NCBI RefSeq assembly: GCF_009497655.1
Contig: NZ_CP023317.1
Location: forward strand, 509,001 to 573,000
Direction of reading: 5' to 3'
Source of the DNA: Priestia megaterium
GTDB lineage: Bacteria; Bacillota; Bacilli; Bacillales; Bacillaceae_H
DNA length: 64,000 bases
Below, in pieces: positions 61,234 through 64,000 of this stretch. The translations under genes were made by a program, and so were the position numbers. The notes under the pieces were generated by a model. That model had not been told where the DNA came from, searched no databases, and saw only the letters and a list, made by a program, of their open reading frames with translations. Each line of letters starts with the position of its first letter. Position 1 is the stretch's first letter.

Positions 61234-62166
61234 ATGAGTAAAAAAGTAATGGGATTACTTGTAATGGCATATGGAACACCATATAAAGAAGAAGATATTG
61301 AACGTTACTATACACATATCCGCCGCGGACGTAAACCTTCACCGGAAGCCTTGGAAGATTTACAAAACCGCTACGAAGCAATTGGGGGCATTTCACCTCT
61401 TGCAAAAATTACGCAGCAGCAAATGGAAAGTCTAGAAAAGCGCTTGAATGAAGTACAGGATGAAATTGAATTTAAAGCGTATCTTGGCTTAAAGCATATT
61501 GAACCGTTTGTTGAAGATGCAGTAGAAGCCATGCATAAAGACGGAATTAAAGAAGCGGTCAGCATTGTGCTTGCACCTCACTTTTCAACGTTTAGCGTAA
61601 AATCCTATAATGGACGCGCCAAAGAAACAGCTGAAAAATTAGGAGGACCAATCATTCATTCCGTAGAAAGCTGGTACAGTGAGCCAAAGTTCATTCAGTA
61701 CTGGGCTACACGTGTTAAACAAACGTTTGATTTAATAGACGAAGAGAAACGCCAAAAAGCCGTATTGATTGTTTCTGCGCATAGCTTGCCAGAAAAAATT
61801 ATTGCAGCAGGAGATCCATATCCAAATCAGCTTCAAGAAACAGCGGATTTAATTGCACAAGCAGCTGGTATTGAACATTACGAAATTGGCTGGCAAAGTG
61901 CTGGAAATACGCCTGAGCCATGGATAGGTCCTGATGTCCAAGATTTAACAAGAGAACTGCATGAAGAAAAAGGCTATACGTCGTTCGTCTATACCCCGGT
62001 TGGATTTATCGCGGACCACTTAGAAGTACTTTATGATAACGACTACGAATGCAAAGTGGTGACAGATGAAATTGGGGCTGATTATTACCGTCCTGAAATG
62101 CCGAATGCACAGCCTGAATTTATCGATGGGTTAGCTACAGTTGTGTTAAAACGAATTGCCCGTTAA
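61234..62166 (+). CDS. hemH: Coproporphyrin III ferrochelatase HemH (CpfC)
   Basis: Inserts Fe(II) into coproporphyrin III in the Gram-positive coproporphyrin-dependent pathway. 310 residues. Metal ligands His in [10 protein letters not shown] near residue 183 and Glu in [12 protein letters not shown] near residue 264. [20 protein letters not shown] opens the fold, and [13 protein letters not shown] marks the porphyrin cleft. AAAGAGGTG upstream. No terminator toward hemE, but a hairpin separates it from hemY. Confidence 0.94.
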   Translation: MSKKVMGLLVMAYGTPYKEEDIERYYTHIRRGRKPSPEALEDLQNRYEAIGGISPLAKITQQQMESLEKRLNEVQDEIEFKAYLGLKHIEPFVEDAVEAMHKDGIKEAVSIVLAPHFSTFSVKSYNGRAKETAEKLGGPIIHSVESWYSEPKFIQYWATRVKQTFDLIDEEKRQKAVLIVSAHSLPEKIIAAGDPYPNQLQETADLIAQAAGIEHYEIGWQSAGNTPEPWIGPDVQDLTRELHEEKGYTSFVYTPVGFIADHLEVLYDNDYECKVVTDEIGADYYRPEMPNAQPEFIDGLATVVLKRIAR

Positions 62167-62234
62167 GTCAATATAGATTCTTTGTACGTTGAACAGGGAC
62201 GAAAAGTAACTTATAATCAATATAAAGAAAAGTA

Positions 62235-62267
62235 AGAAGCGAGCTATGGGTTTCCATAATCGCTTCT
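62235..62267. repeat. Long hairpin between hemH and hemY
   Basis: AGAAGCGA (62235-62242) with TCGCTTCT (62260-62267), and an inner TATGG/CCATA. It ends 37 bp before the hemY start and has a weak T tail, so it may partly terminate or set the level of hemY. Confidence 0.5.
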
Positions 62268-62303
62268 CTTTATATTGAATTTTACAGAAAAGGCGATGAT
62301 AAC

Positions 62304-63725
62304 ATGACGGATAGACGAAAAAAGGTTGTCATCATCGGTGGAGGAATAACAGGTCTTTCAGCTGCCTATTATTTGCAAAAAAAAATAAAGGATCATCAGC
62401 TGCCTATTGATCTTCAACTAATAGAAGCGACGCATCGGCTTGGCGGGAAAATTCAAACGGTCAAACGAGACGGTTATTTATTTGAAAAAGGTCCTGATTC
62501 ATTTTTAGCGCGTAAGCTAGCTGCTACAAAACTGGCAAAAGAAGTGGGGCTAGGTCGGGAGCTAGTCGGAAATGAAAAGGGAAAATCCTATATTCTGGTA
62601 AAAGATACACCGCATGCGCTGCCTGATGGTGCTGTAATGGGGATACCAACCAAGTTATCTCCTTTTATCACAACAGGGCTATTTTCGCCTGTTGGCAAGC
62701 TGCGCGCAGCAGCTGATTTTTTTATACCGAAGACAAAAAATCAGGATGACCGTTCGCTAGGCGTATTTTTTAGAAGACGGTTTGGTGATGAAGTTGTTGA
62801 AAATTTAATTGAGCCTCTATTATCAGGAATTTACGCAGGAGACGTTGATCGTTTGAGTTTAAGATCAACATTTCCACAGTTTTTGCATGCTGAACATAAG
62901 TACAGAAGCTTAATTGTTGGAATGAAAAAGCTAAAAGAAATTCACCCACAGCACGGTGATGATTCGGAGTTTAAAAAAAATAGCGTCTTTTTAACATTAA
63001 AAGAAGGTCTTCAATCGCTAGTAGATGGGGTAGAAAAAGCAATAGATCCTGATATTATTACAAAAGGAATAAAGGTAGAGAAAATTTATAAAGAAGATAC
63101 CACATATGAATTATCCTTAAATAGCGGGAAAGTAATAAAAGCAGACAGCGTTATTGTAACTTCTCCTCATGCAGCTGCTCAGTCTATGCTCTCGGAATAT
63201 AAAATATTCGAACCGTTAAAGCATATGCCTTCCACTTCAGTAGCTACTGTTGTGATAGCCTTTGCACAAGAAGCGCTGCAAGACAATCTAGATGCAATGA
63301 ACATCGCCGTTTCCAGAAATAGCGATTACACGATTACGGCATGCACGTGGCTAAATAAAAAGTGGCCGCATGCGGTTCCGGAAGGAAAAGTGCTGCTAAG
63401 ATGTTTAGTTGGACGAACCGGGGATGAAGCTGTGGTGGATCAGCCTGACGATGAAATTTTTAAAATTGTCCTGGAGGATTTGAAGAAGCTCATTACCATT
63501 TCTGCTGAGCCTGAATTTTACGCGGTAACGAGATGGAAGCAGTCAATGCCTCAGTATACGGTCGGACATCACGATATGCTAGATACGATGAACGAACAGC
63601 TTGAAAAAGAGCTTGCCGGTCTTTATGTAGCGGGAAGTTCATACGAAGGTCTGGGTATACCAGAATGTGTAGAGCAAGGAGAAGATGTGGCTAAAAAAGC
63701 GGTTAAATATGTGCAGCAACTGTAG
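62304..63725 (+). CDS. hemY: Coproporphyrinogen III oxidase HemY (CgoX)
   Basis: FAD protein that oxidises coproporphyrinogen III to coproporphyrin III. 473 residues. N-terminal Rossmann motif VVIIGGGITGLSAAYYLQ near residue 9, then EATHRLGGKIQTV near residue 40, KGPDSFLARK, and C-terminal FAD segment LYVAGSSYEGLGIPECVEQG near residue 435. AAAAGGCGATG precedes the ATG. Last gene of the hem cluster, with a terminator after it. Confidence 0.94.
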   Translation: MTDRRKKVVIIGGGITGLSAAYYLQKKIKDHQLPIDLQLIEATHRLGGKIQTVKRDGYLFEKGPDSFLARKLAATKLAKEVGLGRELVGNEKGKSYILVKDTPHALPDGAVMGIPTKLSPFITTGLFSPVGKLRAAADFFIPKTKNQDDRSLGVFFRRRFGDEVVENLIEPLLSGIYAGDVDRLSLRSTFPQFLHAEHKYRSLIVGMKKLKEIHPQHGDDSEFKKNSVFLTLKEGLQSLVDGVEKAIDPDIITKGIKVEKIYKEDTTYELSLNSGKVIKADSVIVTSPHAAAQSMLSEYKIFEPLKHMPSTSVATVVIAFAQEALQDNLDAMNIAVSRNSDYTITACTWLNKKWPHAVPEGKVLLRCLVGRTGDEAVVDQPDDEIFKIVLEDLKKLITISAEPEFYAVTRWKQSMPQYTVGHHDMLDTMNEQLEKELAGLYVAGSSYEGLGIPECVEQGEDVAKKAVKYVQQL

Positions 63726-63726
63726 A

Positions 63727-63758
63727 AGTGGAGCGGTGAATCAATGCTCCGCTTTTTT
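63727..63758 (+). terminator. Terminator of hemY
   Basis: AGTGGAGC (63727-63734) pairs with GCTCCGCT (63746-63753), one G.U, then T run. Confidence 0.85.
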
Positions 63759-63804
63759 GTCTACTACCCGTAGAGAAAGGTTATACTAAGAGAAGAGATT
63801 GTGG

Positions 63805-63871
63805 TTGAAAAGCAAAAGAAACTTATGCTATAGTAAAACCGTACTTGTTGACTGAAATATTCATTTGGTCA
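63805..63871 (+). promoter_or_regulatory. Promoter and operator of the TetR gene
   Basis: TTGAAA (63805-63810), 18 bp, TATAGT (63829-63834). Downstream, at 63849-63871, TGACTGAA...TTTGGTCA is an imperfect inverted repeat resembling a TGACTGAA-type TetR operator, fitting autorepression. Confidence 0.6.
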
Positions 63872-63887
63872 GAAAGAAGGGGATAAC

Positions 63888-64000
63888 GTGGCGATAGACC
63901 GAAAGCAATCAGTTGTTGATGCAGCGTCAAAATCATTTGCGCTGTTTGGATATAAAGCAACGACTATGGAGCAAGTGGCGAAGCTTGCAAATGTCGGAAA
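63888..64000 (+). CDS. TetR-family regulator, YhgD-like, cut by the window end
   Basis: Starts at a GTG with AAGGGGA upstream; 37 residues are visible (MAIDRKQSVVDAASKSFALF...). The pattern AASKSFALFGYKATTMEQVA followed by KLANVG is the TetR helix-turn-helix. In B. subtilis yhgD follows hemY, which supports the identification. The ligand domain lies outside the window. Confidence 0.85.
   Translation, partial: MAIDRKQSVVDAASKSFALFGYKATTMEQVAKLANVG

Overview
The window is a stretch of a low-GC, spore-forming Gram-positive chromosome. The best species clue is the 72-residue alpha/beta-type small acid-soluble spore protein at 21317-21535. As far as I can recall, it is identical or nearly so to SASP-C of Bacillus (Priestia) megaterium. 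Gene order follows the glpD-to-yhgD segment of Bacillus subtilis, with local insertions and replacements. I see no rRNA operon, prophage, insertion sequence or CRISPR array. Names borrowed from B. subtilis rest on remembered sequence and gene order, because no search could be run.

Layout. 1-4.5 kb: the 3' part of glpD, pgcA, bioY and a small yhdB-like gene. 4.8-7.2 kb: spoVR, a Fur-boxed IsdG-type heme monooxygenase and an Rrf2 regulator with an obvious operator. 7.2-13.1 kb: a YhdH/YhfP oxidoreductase, a nucleoside hydrolase, a cystine-type ABC transporter (tcyABC) and a CrcB fluoride-channel pair. 13.2-18.0 kb: a TPP riboswitch with terminator and then tenI-thiO-thiS-thiG-thiF-thiD, without tenA. 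18-24.5 kb: gpmA, an SDR-like protein, a CNNM/CBS membrane protein, the SASP gene, msmX, a PucR/CdaR-type regulator and yheE. 24.5-29.5 kb: four overlapping ATP-grasp genes (two yheD/yheC pairs) behind a possible sigma-K promoter. 29.6-41.7 kb: yheA, yhaX, hemZ, an acyl-CoA synthetase plus enoyl-CoA hydratase, HU, yhaQP, yhaM, yhaL, prsA and very small sporulation-type membrane genes. 42-57 kb: yhaI, hpr (scoC), yhaH, trpP with a TRAP site, serC, an inserted padR-GNAT-acyltransferase block, hit, ecsABC, yhaA, a PAP2 phosphatase and yhfA. 57-64 kb: hmoB, pbpF, the coproporphyrin-dependent heme genes hemE-hemH-hemY, and the start of a TetR regulator.

Functional themes are thiamine supply (riboswitch-controlled), heme synthesis and breakdown (hemZ, hemEHY, two heme monooxygenases), sporulation (spoVR, SASP, yheCD, yhaL, YjcZ peptides, hpr), protein secretion and folding (prsA, ecsABC) and RNA decay (yhaM).

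Two observations stand out. First, the SASP gene has a sigma-G-type promoter, but between that promoter and its ribosome binding site lies a complete tRNA-like cloverleaf on the same strand, with an encoded CCA end and an abnormal anticodon arm. Second, between hit and ecsA lie three 21-nt repeats at an exact 68-nt period. They are followed on the minus strand by an intrinsic terminator, and carry SD-like GAGGTG motifs and possible NEVF(V/L)K micro-peptides. Other signals include autoregulatory-looking operators for the Rrf2 and PadR genes, a HAD protein lacking its nucleophile, a possibly frameshifted membrane peptide gene, and two copies of a dispersed repeat.
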